This document shows positions 22,866 through 33,171 of a stretch of 64,000 nt of DNA, one piece after another. The DNA lies in assembly GCF_000283155.1 (NCBI RefSeq), contig NW_004454171.1, positions 11,692,609-11,756,608 of the forward strand, read 5' to 3'. The notes under the pieces are model-generated. The model was not told the origin of the DNA. It did not search any database and saw only the letters and a list, made by a program, of their open reading frames with translations. Both the position numbers and the translations under genes were made by a program. This stretch comes from Ceratotherium simum simum. Taxonomy: Eukaryota > Chordata > Mammalia > Perissodactyla > Rhinocerotidae. How positions within the stretch are numbered: position 1 is the stretch's first letter; each line of letters begins with the position of its first letter.

Positions 22866-23095
22866 CATGGTTGTTACACACACAGTTTCTAATAGTTACA
22901 TGCACCTGGGTTCAAATCCCAATTCTGTCACTTACAAGCCACATGATCTGTAAAACAGATGGAAAATACCACATATCTCAGAGGGCTGGTGAGAGAAGTA
23001 GAAGAGTAGTAATGAGAAGTAAATGAAAAGCTCAGAGCATTTGAGGCCTGACGCCTAATAAGAATCAATAACTAGCTATTGTTATTCAACAAATT
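22866..23095 (+). mobile_element. MIR SINE, sense
   Basis: Sense MIR: cctgggttcaaatcccaatt ctgtcacttaca, ctgtaaaacagatggaaaat, agctcagagcatttgaggcc. Confidence 0.75.
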
Positions 23096-23258
23096 TTAGA
23101 TTTTGGAACAGGGTTTATTCTTTCCTTTAGAAAAAAAGTTATAAATGGTGGTTACAATGCCAGGTTAGGCTACAAAAGCTTATTTAACGCATAATGTTTA
23201 TAGCTGGGCATTAACAGTGTTATAAAACCAAACCACCAATTTCACAGGATCACCAGCC

Positions 23259-23636
23259 ATGACCTCCACGAGCATCTTACCTAAGCCAACCCCCATGCCC
23301 ACCCTCTCAGACCAGACTCTGCTTCCTTCTGGAGCCTCCAGAAGTTTGGAGATGGGGAGTCTCTACCCCATCTTCCAGGGCTGCACCAGGGAGAAGGGAT
23401 CCTCACAATACAAGCCAGAACTCTGTGCCTTTCCTGTGGAGACACTGCTACAGTGGGGTGTAGCTTTATACACCATGAATCAAGAAGCCCTCTGGGTCCT
23501 TGGGAGATTTCCAGACCTTAGCACTGACAGGATATTGCTCTGCGAACCAAAAAAGAGCTCGGAGCCAGACCCAGGACCACTCTGTTCCTTGAGCAGTTTA
23601 CCACCGTCTTTGTGCACAGTGCTTAGAACATTGTAG
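23259..23636 (+). other. 125-codon open frame of doubtful coding status
   Basis: A frame opening at a true ATG (gccATGacc context) and closing at a TAG at 23634-23636. A TATA-like ttataaaa lies about 40 bp upstream (23219-23226), and AATAAA lies just downstream (about 23642-23647), although the latter belongs to text resembling a MIR/L2 tail (cacagtgcttagaacattgt). The predicted product is Pro/Ser/Leu-rich with no domain, signal peptide or membrane segment that I recognise. I think it is probably chance in a GC-richer patch, but it is the longest ATG-started frame in the window that is not obviously inside a repeat. Confidence 0.15.
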
Positions 23637-23689
23637 GAAATCAATAAAGGTTAATTAACTTAAAATTACAAAAGGCCCCTCACAGCGGC

Positions 23690-23955
23690 CTCCAAACTCC
23701 TAAATGTGCTGTGTTTGTTCATCTCTCTGTGACTTGACTTGAAGTCTTCCTTTTGTCTGAAATGCTCTCCACCCCATTCCTTTCATGTGAGCAAAGAGTC
23801 ATCCTTGAAGACCCAGCTGAGAGGCCACCCACTCCCAGCACTCTTTCCTGGCTCCCCCAGAAGTCAGCCTCTGAGGTGGCACCCACAGCAGTCATCCCCC
23901 AGCTCTGCCCTGTCATTGTGGCTTTGCAAGCACCGTTACTCAACACTTCCAGGCT
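23690..23955 (+). mobile_element. L2 LINE 3' end, left part
   Basis: Text ccttttgtctgaaatgctct, ccttgaagacccagctgaga, agcctctgaggtggcaccca belongs to the L2 3' region. It is separated from its tail at 24115-24220 by a MER5A insertion. Confidence 0.65.
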
Positions 23956-23960
23956 TTCTT

Positions 23961-24112
23961 GTGCACAGGAATCATCTGGGCAGCTTGTGAAGAGAGAGGA
24001 TCCCTGGACTTCACCCCCCAGAGACTCAGTAATAGGCTGGGGAGGGATCCCAGAGCCTGCTCTGTTAACAAGCTCGCCAGAGGTTCCGATGGAGGGGAAA
24101 CTATGGTGTGGG
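23961..24112 (+). mobile_element. MER5A-like hAT element nested in L2
   Basis: Text aggaatcatctgggcagctt, ggatccctggacttcacccc, ctcagtaataggctggggag and tgttaacaagctcgccagag matches the MER5A body in sense orientation. Its position between two L2 pieces dates it as younger than the L2. Confidence 0.7.
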
Positions 24113-24114
24113 TA

Positions 24115-24220
24115 ACGGAGAGCATTTAGGCAGAGACACGACTGTACTTACTGCTCTAGCGCCACCACTTAGTACAGTGCCCCAAGCACCATAGATGTTC
24201 AATAAACGTTTGTTGTTAAA
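24115..24220 (+). mobile_element. L2 LINE 3' tail
   Basis: Text cttagtacagtgccccaagc accatagatgttcaataaac is the terminal L2 motif that ends in 'aataaa..tttgttga'. Confidence 0.7.
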
Positions 24221-24448
24221 GGGGCGGGCATTTGAAAAAGTGGGTATTCATCTATCAAAAAATAAATTTATTGAGTGTATAGTAATTATACAAGGTCCTA
24301 CCAACACTGAAGTGGGTAGTCATCAAGATCCAATATGGAGCTTGAGGACAAGTGCATGAAATCAATGGAAACAAAGGTATCGAAGACTGTACTATTATCC
24401 TGCTGCAGAGCCAGCTAGAATTAGAATTTCTCAGGCCCATCTTTAGGC

Positions 24449-24623
24449 CAGTGGTTCTCAGTTGTGTCTGCACATTGGAATCACCTGGAGACTTCAAACT
24501 ACTGATGCCTTGACCTCCATCTCTAGAGCGTCCAAATATGTCTGGGGTTGAGAGTCTGCACCAAGATTTTTAAAAGCCCCCCAGGTGGTTCTTCTGTGTA
24601 GCCAGGGTTGAGAGTTACTACTG
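24449..24623 (+). mobile_element. MER5B-like hAT element
   Basis: A 175-bp element with terminal repeats cagtggttctcagt at the left and agggttgagagttactactg at the right. Interior: cacattggaatcacctggag and tttttaaaagccccccaggt. Confidence 0.85.
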
Positions 24624-24629
24624 TAGGCT

Positions 24630-24815
24630 CACATAGCACACTGCTTGTACCTCTCCTGCAATACTTACTTTATTCTGCCTCACTTTCCCAAATCTGTTTA
24701 CTGATATCCCCCTCTCACCTCTCACCAGATTCTAAGCTTCTTGAAGTCAGGTACCAAATCATATTCACCTTTTATTTCCTTATGCTGCCCAGAACAGAAG
24801 TCTATACTTAGGACG
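24630..24815 (+). mobile_element. L2 LINE fragment, sense
   Basis: Text cagattctaagcttcttgaa gtcaggtaccaaatc and tgctgcccagaacagaagtc corresponds to the L2 3' UTR ('tgtaagctccatgagggcaggga ... cctagaacagtgcc'). Confidence 0.6.
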
Positions 24816-24890
24816 TGTGATACTGTGATTATAATAAGAAATATACATTTAGTCTTTGTCCAGTTCCTGGCACAGAGCTCCTAAAACCCC

Positions 24891-25455
24891 TGGAATTTCC
24901 TAAGTGATGAAAGTGACAAAGGTGTCTTTTGTTATGTTAATGAGATGAATTTTGGAAAAGCCCTAGGTAACCTAAAGTTGAGGACTGATTGCCAGGGGAC
25001 CCAACCATGTGATTAGAAGGTTGGAACTTTCAGTTCCACTCCCCTGACCCCTGCGGAGGGGAGAGGGGAAGTTGAATCAATCACCAATAGCCAATGATTT
25101 AATCAATCATGGCTATGTAATGAAGCCTCTATAAAAACCCATAAGGCTGTGGTTGCTGAATACATGGAGGTGCTCGGAAAGTGACGCACTTGCTCAGAGA
25201 GGGCATGGAAGCTCCATGCCCAGTCCCCACACCTTGTCGTATGCATCTCTTCCATCTGCTGTTCCTGGGTTATATCTTTTTATAATAAACCAGTAGGTAA
25301 TCTAGTAAGTAATATGTTTCTCTGAGTTCTGTGAGCCACTCTAGCAAATTATTGGAACTCAAGGAGGGGGTGATTGGAACCTAAGATCTATAGCCAGTTG
25401 CTCAGGAGCATGAGTGACAACCTGGACTTGCGATTGGCATCTGAAGTGTTATGAT
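24891..25455 (+). mobile_element. Solo ERV LTR with readable promoter and poly(A) signals
   Basis: A solitary retroviral LTR, sense, probably of ERVL class and possibly MER21-like (family uncertain). It begins tggaatttcctaagtgatga. It shows CCAAT motifs (about 25083-25095), a TATA-like box tctataaaaa at 25128-25137 and AATAAA at 25284-25289, followed by tctgagttctgtgagccact and the 3' part aacctggacttgcgattggc. The spacing of the TATA box and poly(A) signal is normal for an LTR. No gag, pol or env sequence is adjacent, so it is likely the product of LTR-LTR recombination. Confidence 0.7.
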
Positions 25456-26148
25456 TGTGGTAGTCGTGTGAGAGTAAAGGAGAAACACAGGAGGAAGACT
25501 GAGGTTTTGATAAAAAGGAGAGGAGCAGTAAAAGTTTGTAGAATGAATGAATGAGGATACCACTGTAGGGGACTTGAATCTCTACACCATGAGTGAGTTG
25601 GGCCAAGAAACATTTCAAAAAACTCTGAAACACAGCATGAAACAAGACACTGTATAGAGGTGTTTAAAAAATACTAACCAGGAACACGTTGGCCCTTTGA
25701 GCATTTGGGAAGTCTAAGGAGAGCTTTAAAATGATAACAGACCCAACACAGAAGAACAGGGGCTACAAACCAAAGGGTGCTCTTTATGTGCCCGGCATGG
25801 AAGAAACCCCTGGGCCATCCAATACTGAAACTGGAGCACAGCCTGTCTGGTGGTCAGCACCACGGACAATGGCACCTCAAAAGAGTCATAAAGGAGGCAC
25901 CAAAGGAACCACAGGGGGACTGTGACCCTGCTCCCAAATCACTGATCAAAGCTATTTCCTTTTATTCCAAAAACCATACAACACAAAGGAGATTTTTGCA
26001 ACTCTTGAGAAGAATGACTAACATTAAGCTCTTCATGGTAAGACCTTTCAACTAGGAGCATTTGCTATTGAAATGACAAATCTAATGTAAATGATAAAAT
26101 TCTATTGTTCTTGGCCCTGTTATAAAATTTCAAATTTCTAATCTTTTC
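25456..26148. other. No gene recognised
   Basis: Contains a 64-codon plus frame at 25731-25925 and an overlapping 92-codon frame; the peptides are Gly/Pro/Thr-rich without recognisable domains. Confidence 0.4.
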
Positions 26149-26160
26149 AAAAAAACACAT

Positions 26161-26350
26161 TTTTTTTTTTTTTCCCCTAAAGCCCCAGGCGATAGTTGTA
26201 AGTCATAGTTGCACATTCTTCTAGTTGCTGTATGTGGGACACGGCCTCAGCATGGCCGGAGAAGCAGTGCGTCTGTGCGCGCCCGGGATCCGAACCCGGG
26301 CAGCCTGCATCGGAGTGCACGCACTTAACCGCTAAGCCACGGGGCCGGCC
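26161..26350 (-). mobile_element. ERE SINE (short type), antisense
   Basis: Antisense ERE. Read on the minus strand it begins gggccggccccgtggcttag, has a B-box-like gggttcggatcccgggcgcg, and ends with catacagcaactagaagaat and a poly(A) tail (poly-T at 26161-26173). Flanking direct repeats aaaaaacacattttt lie at both ends (about 26150-26165 and 26352-26366). It is little diverged, indicating a young insertion specific to the perissodactyl lineage. Confidence 0.92.
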
Positions 26351-26604
26351 CAAAAAACACATTTTTATTATTGCCTTAGCAAATGAGCATATAAAATAAT
26401 TAAATGTTTTTTGGTAGACCCTGAGGGTGTAACTGAAAAAAGATTCAAACATAATAAAATAATACAAAAAATATGAAATCTAAAGGGACCAACTCTTTCA
26501 TCACAAAATTAGGACTCGGGTTCAAGTTGGACGATGGATGAGCATGAAGTTAACATACTAGCATACTAGCCACCGAAGAGGCAAGGAGGTGGTAACCAAT
26601 AATT

Positions 26605-26830
26605 TTGAACTCTGCCTGTGTACCAGAAACTGTGTTAGGGATTTCTTATTACTCTCATCTAATCTGCATCAACCCTCACCCACCCCAGGTTGATATTCTT
26701 ATCCTGATTTTGCATGTGAAGATACTGAGTATCACAGAGGAAGAGCAACTTGTCTGAGGTAAAACAGCTGCTAAGGAATACAGCCAGCATTTGGTCCATC
26801 TGCCTGAATCCAGATTTATTTTCTTTCCCC
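26605..26830 (-). mobile_element. MIR SINE, antisense
   Basis: Antisense MIR: tgtgtaccagaaactgtgtt, tctaatctgcatcaaccctc, gattttgcatgtgaagatac, agcaacttgtctgaggtaaa and the catctgcctgaatccagatt region. Confidence 0.75.
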
Positions 26831-27934
26831 ACCCTGCCACGTTACCAGACCTGGGCCACACACACCACTTTAATCTACGGCAAATTGGATATTTCCATTA
26901 TCCACTATTTTCTAAAGGCATTATAATTCAGAATAATACATAGATTATTCAGAATTAAACTGTATTTCATGAAAATCAATCTTATTTAAGCCAATATTAA
27001 AACTATCTCATAATCAAATAATCAGTCCTGCTGAGTGTAATAACTGTAAGGCAAGAGCTTTATATGTGGTTTAATACCAAAAGCAACCTGAAGTACAGTC
27101 TCATTAATGCCAGAGTTAGTTTTTCTATTGGTCATTTGCTCTTTTATTTATCATCATTATTAATACACGTGTTCACCAATACGGATTAATTAGCATGCAA
27201 ACATGAACATGACTTCTAAGAACTTAAAACCATTTAAAGTGGATCCAAATGATAAGGAAAAGCTGAGATTTTAACGAGGAAAAACTAAAATACTAGAAAG
27301 CATATTTTGATTTAATATCTAAGAGAGAATGTTTTCATTTTTCTTCCTCCCAAAAGCATATGATTATATTCTAAACTATGTGTTATGGGATGATATATTG
27401 AGAAGAAAAAGGAAATTTGTTCAAACAAAAAAACACAGCCATTTCCTAATACCACTAACAGAGTTTACAGACTGTGAATGTCAGAGACAAACAGAAACAG
27501 AAGATGAATGCAAGAATGAGAAACCTGATTCAGAGACCTGAGTCTGTCATTGATGAATTTCACGCATTTTGCAGAATTCTGAGACCAATGCACGTGGAGC
27601 AGATGTTCTGATAACATGTTAAAAGCTGCAAATAATAGTAAACAGTTAATGTATCTTTCCAATGGAACCCTATTAAGGGGTGATTACTATATAATATGTG
27701 GTCCAAATTCAAGACACTTGTGAGAATGAAAGATGCTACTAGAAAACACGCCAGGACAGCTAGTGTGACCTGAACTGTCTCAGGAAAACTAGAGCGTATG
27801 GTCACCCTAATAGAGGACCAATGTCCTAAAAGCCCAAAAGACCTTCAGTTGACCTTCACTTTCAAGCCTACTGAACTTTATATGTCTTCGTACATCTGTT
27901 TTCTCCTTTACATATCTTCATATCTCTTCTTTTT
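26831..27934. other. Repeat-free AT-rich stretch (1.1 kb), no gene recognised
   Basis: I recognise no repeat here. At 27181-27210 the text contains the homeodomain-type core TTAATTA followed by GCATGCAAA, a POU-like half site. Short open frames (65-81 codons) have no domain signal. Confidence 0.45.
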
Positions 27935-28590
27935 CCAGTTTTATTGAAGTATAATTGACAAATAAAAATTGTATATGTTTAAGGTGTCCAACATGACGGC
28001 TTGAAACATGTATACATTGTGAAATTATTACCACAATCAAGATAATTAACACCCCCATCACCTCACATAGTTACCTTTCTTTTGGGGGGTGTGGTGAGAA
28101 ACTTAAGATCTACATTCTTAGCAACTTCAAGTCTATAATACATTATTATTAACTATAGTCACCATGCTGTACATTAGGTCCCCAGAACTTATTCATCTTA
28201 TAACTGAAAGTTTGTACCCTTTCACCAACATCTCCCCATTTTCCTCCACCCCCCAGCCCCTGGTAACCACCATTCTACTCTCTGGTTCTATGAGTTGACG
28301 TTTTTAGATTTCACACATAAATGAGATCACACAGTACTTGTCTCTCTCATTCTCTGGCTTATTTCACTTAGCATGATATCTTCCAGGTTCATCCATGTTG
28401 TCAAAAATGGCAGGATTTCCTTCTTTTTTATAGCTGAATAATATTCCACTGTGTACACATATACTACATCTTCTTTATCCATCAACAGATACCTAGGTTG
28501 TTTCCATGTCTTGGCTATTGTAAATAATGTTGCAGTGGACATGGGAGTGCAGATAGCTCTTTGAGATAGTGATTTTATTTCCTTTCGATA
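27935..28590 (-). mobile_element. L1 LINE 3' end, antisense
   Basis: Antisense L1M (L1MA-like) 3' UTR and ORF2 end: ttttattgaagtataattga, actatagtcaccatgctgta, cctggtaaccaccattctac, catccatgttgtcaaaaatg, gctattgtaaataatgttgc. 5'-truncated; no target duplication identified. Confidence 0.9.
28327..28542 (-). pseudogene. L1 ORF2 C-terminal remnant
   Basis: A 71-codon open stretch reading toward lower coordinates. It carries the conserved C-terminal L1 ORF2 motifs TIAKTW, EYYSAIKK and TTWMNLEDIMLSE. This is a decayed piece of the LINE-1 endonuclease/reverse-transcriptase polyprotein; the catalytic domains are absent because of 5' truncation. It is non-functional. Confidence 0.85.
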
Positions 28591-28954
28591 TTTATATCAC
28601 TTTCTTAACCTTTATATATTGTCCTTCCTCCTTTATCTCCTCTCTACCTTTCTTTCTAGTTCCATCTCTTCCTTTCTCTCTTCTCTCTCTCTTTTTCTCC
28701 TCTCTTTCCATGGCTCCACCTGCCTCCATCTATGAAGCTCTCTCCTTTCCCCCTTCCTGTTTTTAAAATAAATTCTCTCTTCTAGATTCTGTGTTGCCTC
28801 CATCCTGCCAAGCTCATCCCAATTTGCCATTACCTGTGACTGAAATAAAGTTTTAAATTTTTTGTTACTTTTATTGAATAGTTTTATGTTCTGTGTTTTT
28901 TAACTTAAGAGCAGTTCAATTGAATGTTTTATATTTCTTTTTCTACAAAAAGCT
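28591..28954. other. Pyrimidine-rich stretch, no gene
   Basis: Strong C/T bias on the plus strand at about 28625-28800 (ttcctttctctcttctctct). The overlapping 65-codon frames on the two strands reflect that bias. Confidence 0.6.
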
Positions 28955-29540
28955 ATTTTGGTAGGTAGGATGACCTCCCAAAGATATCCATGCCCTAATC
29001 TCTGGCACCTATGAATATGCTAAATTACATGGCAAAAAGGACTTTGCAGGTGTGATTAAGGTTATGGATTTTAAGAGAAGGAGAGCATCCTGGATTATCT
29101 GAGTGGGCCCAATCCACTTGCATGAGCCCTTAAGAGTGGAGCACTTTCTGTAGGTAAAGACACAAGAGACCCAGCAAAGAGCAAGTCAAAGGAATTCTAG
29201 GCATGAGAAGGTCACATGATGGAAGGGCCATGTGCAGGGACCAGAGACAGTCAATAGGAGCTTAGGGTGGCCCCCAGCTGACAGCCAGCAAGGAAATAGG
29301 ATCCCAGTCCTACACCCACAAGGAACTGGATTCTACCAATGACCAGAATGTGCTTGAAAGCAGAAAGGAACACAGCACTGCCAACAGCTTGATTTTGGCC
29401 TTGTAAGATTCTAAGTAGAGGACCCAGTCGAGGCACGCTAGACCAGGACTTCTGATCCGCAGAGCCGTGAGATATTAAATGGGTGTTTTAAGCCACTAAA
29501 TTTGTGGCAAGTACTTACAGTGGCAATAGAAAACTAACAA
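28955..29540 (+). mobile_element. MLT1-type (ERVL-MaLR) LTR, sense
   Basis: Sense MaLR LTR: ggatgacctcccaaagatat ccatgccctaatc, aaaggactttgcaggtgtga, ggattatctgagtgggccca atcc, gactggattctaccaatgac region, and the end gttttaagccactaaatttg tggc with agaaaactaac. Fits the MLT1C/D group. Confidence 0.8.
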
Positions 29541-29541
29541 A

Positions 29542-29558
29542 GTATATATATATATATA
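29542..29558. repeat. (TA)8 microsatellite
   Basis: Perfect TA run immediately after the MLT1 LTR end. Confidence 0.85.
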
Positions 29559-29709
29559 GTGTTTAACCCTGATCACTTTTGGGTGGAGAGGTTCATGGGT
29601 TAGTGGCTCCTAATAAACAAAAAAATTGCCTCCCTCATCTTTATTTTAGGCTATTTGGACATATGGTGCATGTGCTAAGTGATTTCTCAATCATTGTCAT
29701 GTTTTCTGA

Positions 29710-29931
29710 TCAAAGGATAAACTTAGTCATCTGGAGTGACTCATTCTCAAAGCAGACATCATTACTGTCAACACTGAGTTCGTTCTCATCCTCACAAAAC
29801 TCTCCGGGAAATATCTCCTCATTCGATTTTTCTAAATACCTCTCCATCCTTGTGAGATACTTAAGCAAAACATTTCGCTGCTTCAAGCATTCAAGGGACG
29901 TACTATTCTCCCCCACACCACCAGAATGCAA
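29710..29931 (-). other. Open frame of 74 codons with downstream AATAAA; possible terminal exon or pseudogene
   Basis: Read on the minus strand this frame is hydrophilic and acidic (it includes LKQRNVLLKYLTRMERYLEK and then GEFCEDENELSVDSND) and ends at TGA (29710-29712). AATAAA follows about 65 bases later (29645-29640). It does not lie in a repeat I recognise. A perfect TACTAAC branch-point-like motif lies upstream (29977-29971). Against coding: there is no ATG at the open end (the first is at 29845-29847), the first AG after the branch motif leads straight into an in-frame stop, and I do not recognise the peptide. Could be a 3' exon, a processed-pseudogene piece or chance. Confidence 0.25.
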
Positions 29932-29939
29932 AAATAATT

Positions 29940-31463
29940 AACTCAAATTTATAAATGGAATAAATAAGAGGTTAGTAGGTTTGTGATGCAGAAACAGTCG
30001 ATTCTGTCTTTTGACTCAATTTATCAGTCATATTGACCTTAAGAAACTGACCCTAAGAGAATTCTTGTACCTTAGAACACAAAACAAAATCAACAACACA
30101 ATAAAAACAAATAAAAAATTTTGTCAATTTTCCACTGGTCAAAAAAATTCCTGTTTTTCTTCCCACCTGCCACAAATTCCTATAATATATATGTGGCAAG
30201 ATAATCTATTAAAATATAAATTTATCTTCTTGTTCCTGCTACTGCAATAGGATCTAAAAAAATAGGGCAAATTTTGTCCCCCTTCTAGATAGGACAAATT
30301 CTTGAGTTCTGAGTTCAGGGATCCCAGACATTTTAGGTTTAGGAGTTGAAGACAGACATTGCCAGACACCTGAAAAATAAACCTACCCAGGCTTTGGAGT
30401 CTGTTACTAGCCAAAGAGTTGGATGTGGCTTTGAGTTCAGATGGTGAAAATGACCTGGAAACTAAAAGAGGAGACTGGAGTGGTAAGTGCAAGGAACTGC
30501 CCCCTACTCCTGTTTATTGTCCAGGATGTCTGATGGGATGGTCTGGGATGCTGGAGCCTGAACACAAGGAGCTGTGGTATTGGTTGACATGGAGAATCAA
30601 GTCCATGCTCACATTTGATACAGGAGGAGCAGTGCTTCCTGTCTTGCAATAGACCACAATTGCTTGGACAACATGTATCTCAGCAGTGACCACAACGGCC
30701 TACATGTTGGAGGCCCTTCCTCAATTTTTCTGAATGGCAGAATACCTTGGGACTCTCAGGCCACTATCAGGGGCAGATGCCTCCAATAATGGATTGATAT
30801 TGGTTGTCCACCTACCTGAGCCAACAGTAGCTAAAATCAAGATTTAACTAGATATAGACACATAAAGCAATGTGGTGTTTTTGTATACAATTGTTGTGGA
30901 GCAAATTCATGTCAACTATATGCATATGGGATGGGTAGACGGGGGAGAGTGGATGAAAGGATTCCAAGAACTTAGCTATGAAAAGGAGGGACAAGTGGAA
31001 AGGGCCCTGCTTCCTTCTTTTCAAGGTTTTCTCAGTCACTTGTGTTTATTGATGTGCATGGGTATTCACCAGGCACAAACAAGATTGCAGAGAAGCTTGG
31101 AAGACCCAGGAAGAAGAGCTGCTTCCATGCCTCTGATAGAAAACACAACCCAGTACTAACACTGATTTGCAGTGTGCATGCATTCCTCTTAGTTGGCTAA
31201 TCCAGTGTGCTGTAGACAGTGCATAGTGTGTTATCTGAACAGGCAGTACATGCTTTCCTCCTATGACAATGTCCAAGTCAGTGCTTAGGAATAGTCATGA
31301 CTCTGTCGGGCAGGTTTATACCGCAAAAGGAAGAGACTGGAGGTGACACTAAACACTGTAATATTTTTCCACTTGTAATGTCTATGACAATTTCAGTGAT
31401 GATACACTCATGGAAACATATTGATAAATCAGTTGCCGACTTATATTCTCTTTGCATTAAATA

Positions 31464-31466
<3 letters not shown>
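29940..31466. other. No gene recognised (1.5 kb)
   Basis: Open frames of 63-117 codons on both strands, none with recognisable domains; 30139-30492 minus (117 codons) is the longest. No repeat identified. Confidence 0.45.

Positions 31467-31504
<38 letters not shown>
31467..31504. repeat. (CA)19 microsatellite
   Basis: Uninterrupted CA dinucleotide run of 38 bases. Confidence 0.97.
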
Positions 31505-31508
<4 letters not shown>

Positions 31509-31682
31509 CACAAGAAAATTAAGCCCATGAAGATACTTTATTAGTGGAAAGTCACAGCTGACTTAAATTTCAAGTCAGGCAATTCTAAGTTCCTTCTGCC
31601 ACTTTATCACATCCACAACACACAGGCACACAGTGAAGCATGAAGCCTAAATATGCAAATGGAATATCTTTTGTATAAAGGG

Positions 31683-31888
31683 GGCGGGTCAGCCCCATGG
31701 CTTAGCGGTTAAGTGCGCACGCTCCGCTGCTGGCGGCCCAGGTTCGGATCCCAGGCGAGCACTGACCCACTGCTTCTCCAGCCATGCTGAGGCCGCGTCC
31801 CACATACAGCAACTAGAAGGATGTGCAGCTATGACATACAACTATCTACTGGGGCTTTGGGGAGAAAAAATAAATAAATAAATAAAAT
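31683..31888 (+). mobile_element. ERE SINE (short type), sense
   Basis: Sense ERE: agccccatggcttagcggtt (A box), ggttcggatcccaggcgagc (B box), tgaggccgcgtcccacatac, agcaactagaaggatgtgca and tctactggggctttggggag, ending in a TAAA-rich tail (aataaataaataaataaaat). Possible imperfect target repeats are tataaagggg at the left and tacaaaagggg at the right. Confidence 0.92.
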
Positions 31889-31904
31889 TACAAAAGGGGT
31901 ACAT

Positions 31905-32888
31905 TCTTGCAAGGATGATTTTGTCATTCCTTGCTCTATATCTTTAAAATGACTTCCACCAGAGTAAACTCTTCCACCTATCTTCTACATGAGCTCCTTC
32001 CATACTCAAAACAAACACTGGGCTTAAAGGGAGTATTTCATGCTAATAAGGGAGTCAGGGCAGAAAAAGAATGGCAGGAAAGTTCTCGGGTCCCATTCCC
32101 TGCAGCTCCAGCACGCACTCCGCTTCAGCCAACCTGGCCACCATCTGCCACTCGCCACTTGATCATTCTTATCTCAGTCCCTTTGCAAATACCATTCACC
32201 CCCTTTCAGACAACTTCCCCACTTCCCTGACAGCCCAACTCTGGATCAAAACTGACCTTCTCCAGAAAGTCTTTTCTGATTTAACTGTTCCCTCAACTCT
32301 TTCGACATATGGATATTCAGTTAATAATAGAATAGTTGGCCCTTGTTGACATGTAGCTTTATAAGCGAGATGAAGCACAGCTAATGTTAATTAGAGAGAG
32401 GTTGAATGGCTGTTATCACAGCAAGCAGATTAGTCTTAGATGGGCAATAATACAGCAGAACTGTATTTCGTGACATTAAATAAAATTATTGGAACTTAAT
32501 AAGAGCTCTATAAACCACGTGGCTAGTAGACCTCTGTCAATTGACTACGTGCAGTTCTGTGAGAGAAGTTAACACGGAATTGATGAAACAGCATTGAAAT
32601 GAGATAGCATTAAACTAGGAGTCAGGAGACACAGGTCATTCAAAATCCTATGACGATGTTTGCCTCATTTTCCTACACAATCAGAATGTAAATTCCTTGA
32701 AAATGAGCTTTGAGGCCATCCTGTGCTCAACACACACATATCCAATATGATGCAGAGCTGGGTGATCATCTACATACACCAGGCACTCCATAAGTATTTG
32801 TTAACGTATATTCACATATGTCACTAGGGCCAAAATAAGTTTTAGTGGTTTTAAAAGGAAATAGGCGATTTTATAAATTTACAGCTGG
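31905..32888. other. No gene recognised; weak L2-like text
   Basis: At 32230-32290 ctgaccttctccagaaagtc resembles an L2 3' segment. Frames of 92-99 codons (31931-32349) overlap in different phases and lack domains. Confidence 0.4.
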
Positions 32889-33055
32889 GCAGAGCTTGGA
32901 AGAATTACGAAGACTACTTAGTCCAGAATTTTTATTTTACAGACAGAGAAACTGAGGTCAAGATGGCTTATCCCAGAGCACAGTGCCAGTAAGTGTCTCC
33001 CGTGGCACAGAATTCCGGCTCCTGAGCTATTAGTCCACCATTCCTCTCAAGGCTC
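32889..33055 (-). mobile_element. MIR/MIR3-like SINE fragment
   Basis: Text gaagactacttagtccagaa, tttacagacagagaaactga ggtc and cagagcacagtgccagtaag matches the 'cttagtccaacc ... cagatgaggaaactgaggc ... gtcacacag' arrangement found in MIR-class repeats. Confidence 0.6.
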
Positions 33056-33171
33056 TCCTTGAGGGGAAATCTGGTTCAAGAACTCAATATTATGACATAA
33101 AAACTTTCAAGCCACCAAGACAAATTGCCGTTTATAATGACATCATATTTTTTTATGTGTCTATTGGCAAA

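Noticed and set aside
26280..26350. tRNA-gene-like A and B boxes in the ERE heads (also at 31690, 34550, 36680, 39540, 57905, 61455, 63930)
   Set aside because: The promoter boxes are those of tRNA-derived SINEs. No cloverleaf with matching acceptor arms or terminator fits a real tRNA gene.
26230..26350. Local CpG-rich patch (CpG island candidate)
   Set aside because: The CpGs belong to a young ERE head; the patch is under 200 bp and has no associated gene start. The same applies to 31690-31800, 34550-34640 and 61455-61540.
28569..28830. Opposed 65-codon frames on both strands
   Set aside because: Both result from a strongly pyrimidine-biased stretch that lacks stop codons by composition.
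31467..31504. Regular repeat that might suggest a CRISPR-like array
   Set aside because: It is a simple dinucleotide microsatellite. No repeat-spacer structure occurs anywhere, and the DNA is mammalian.
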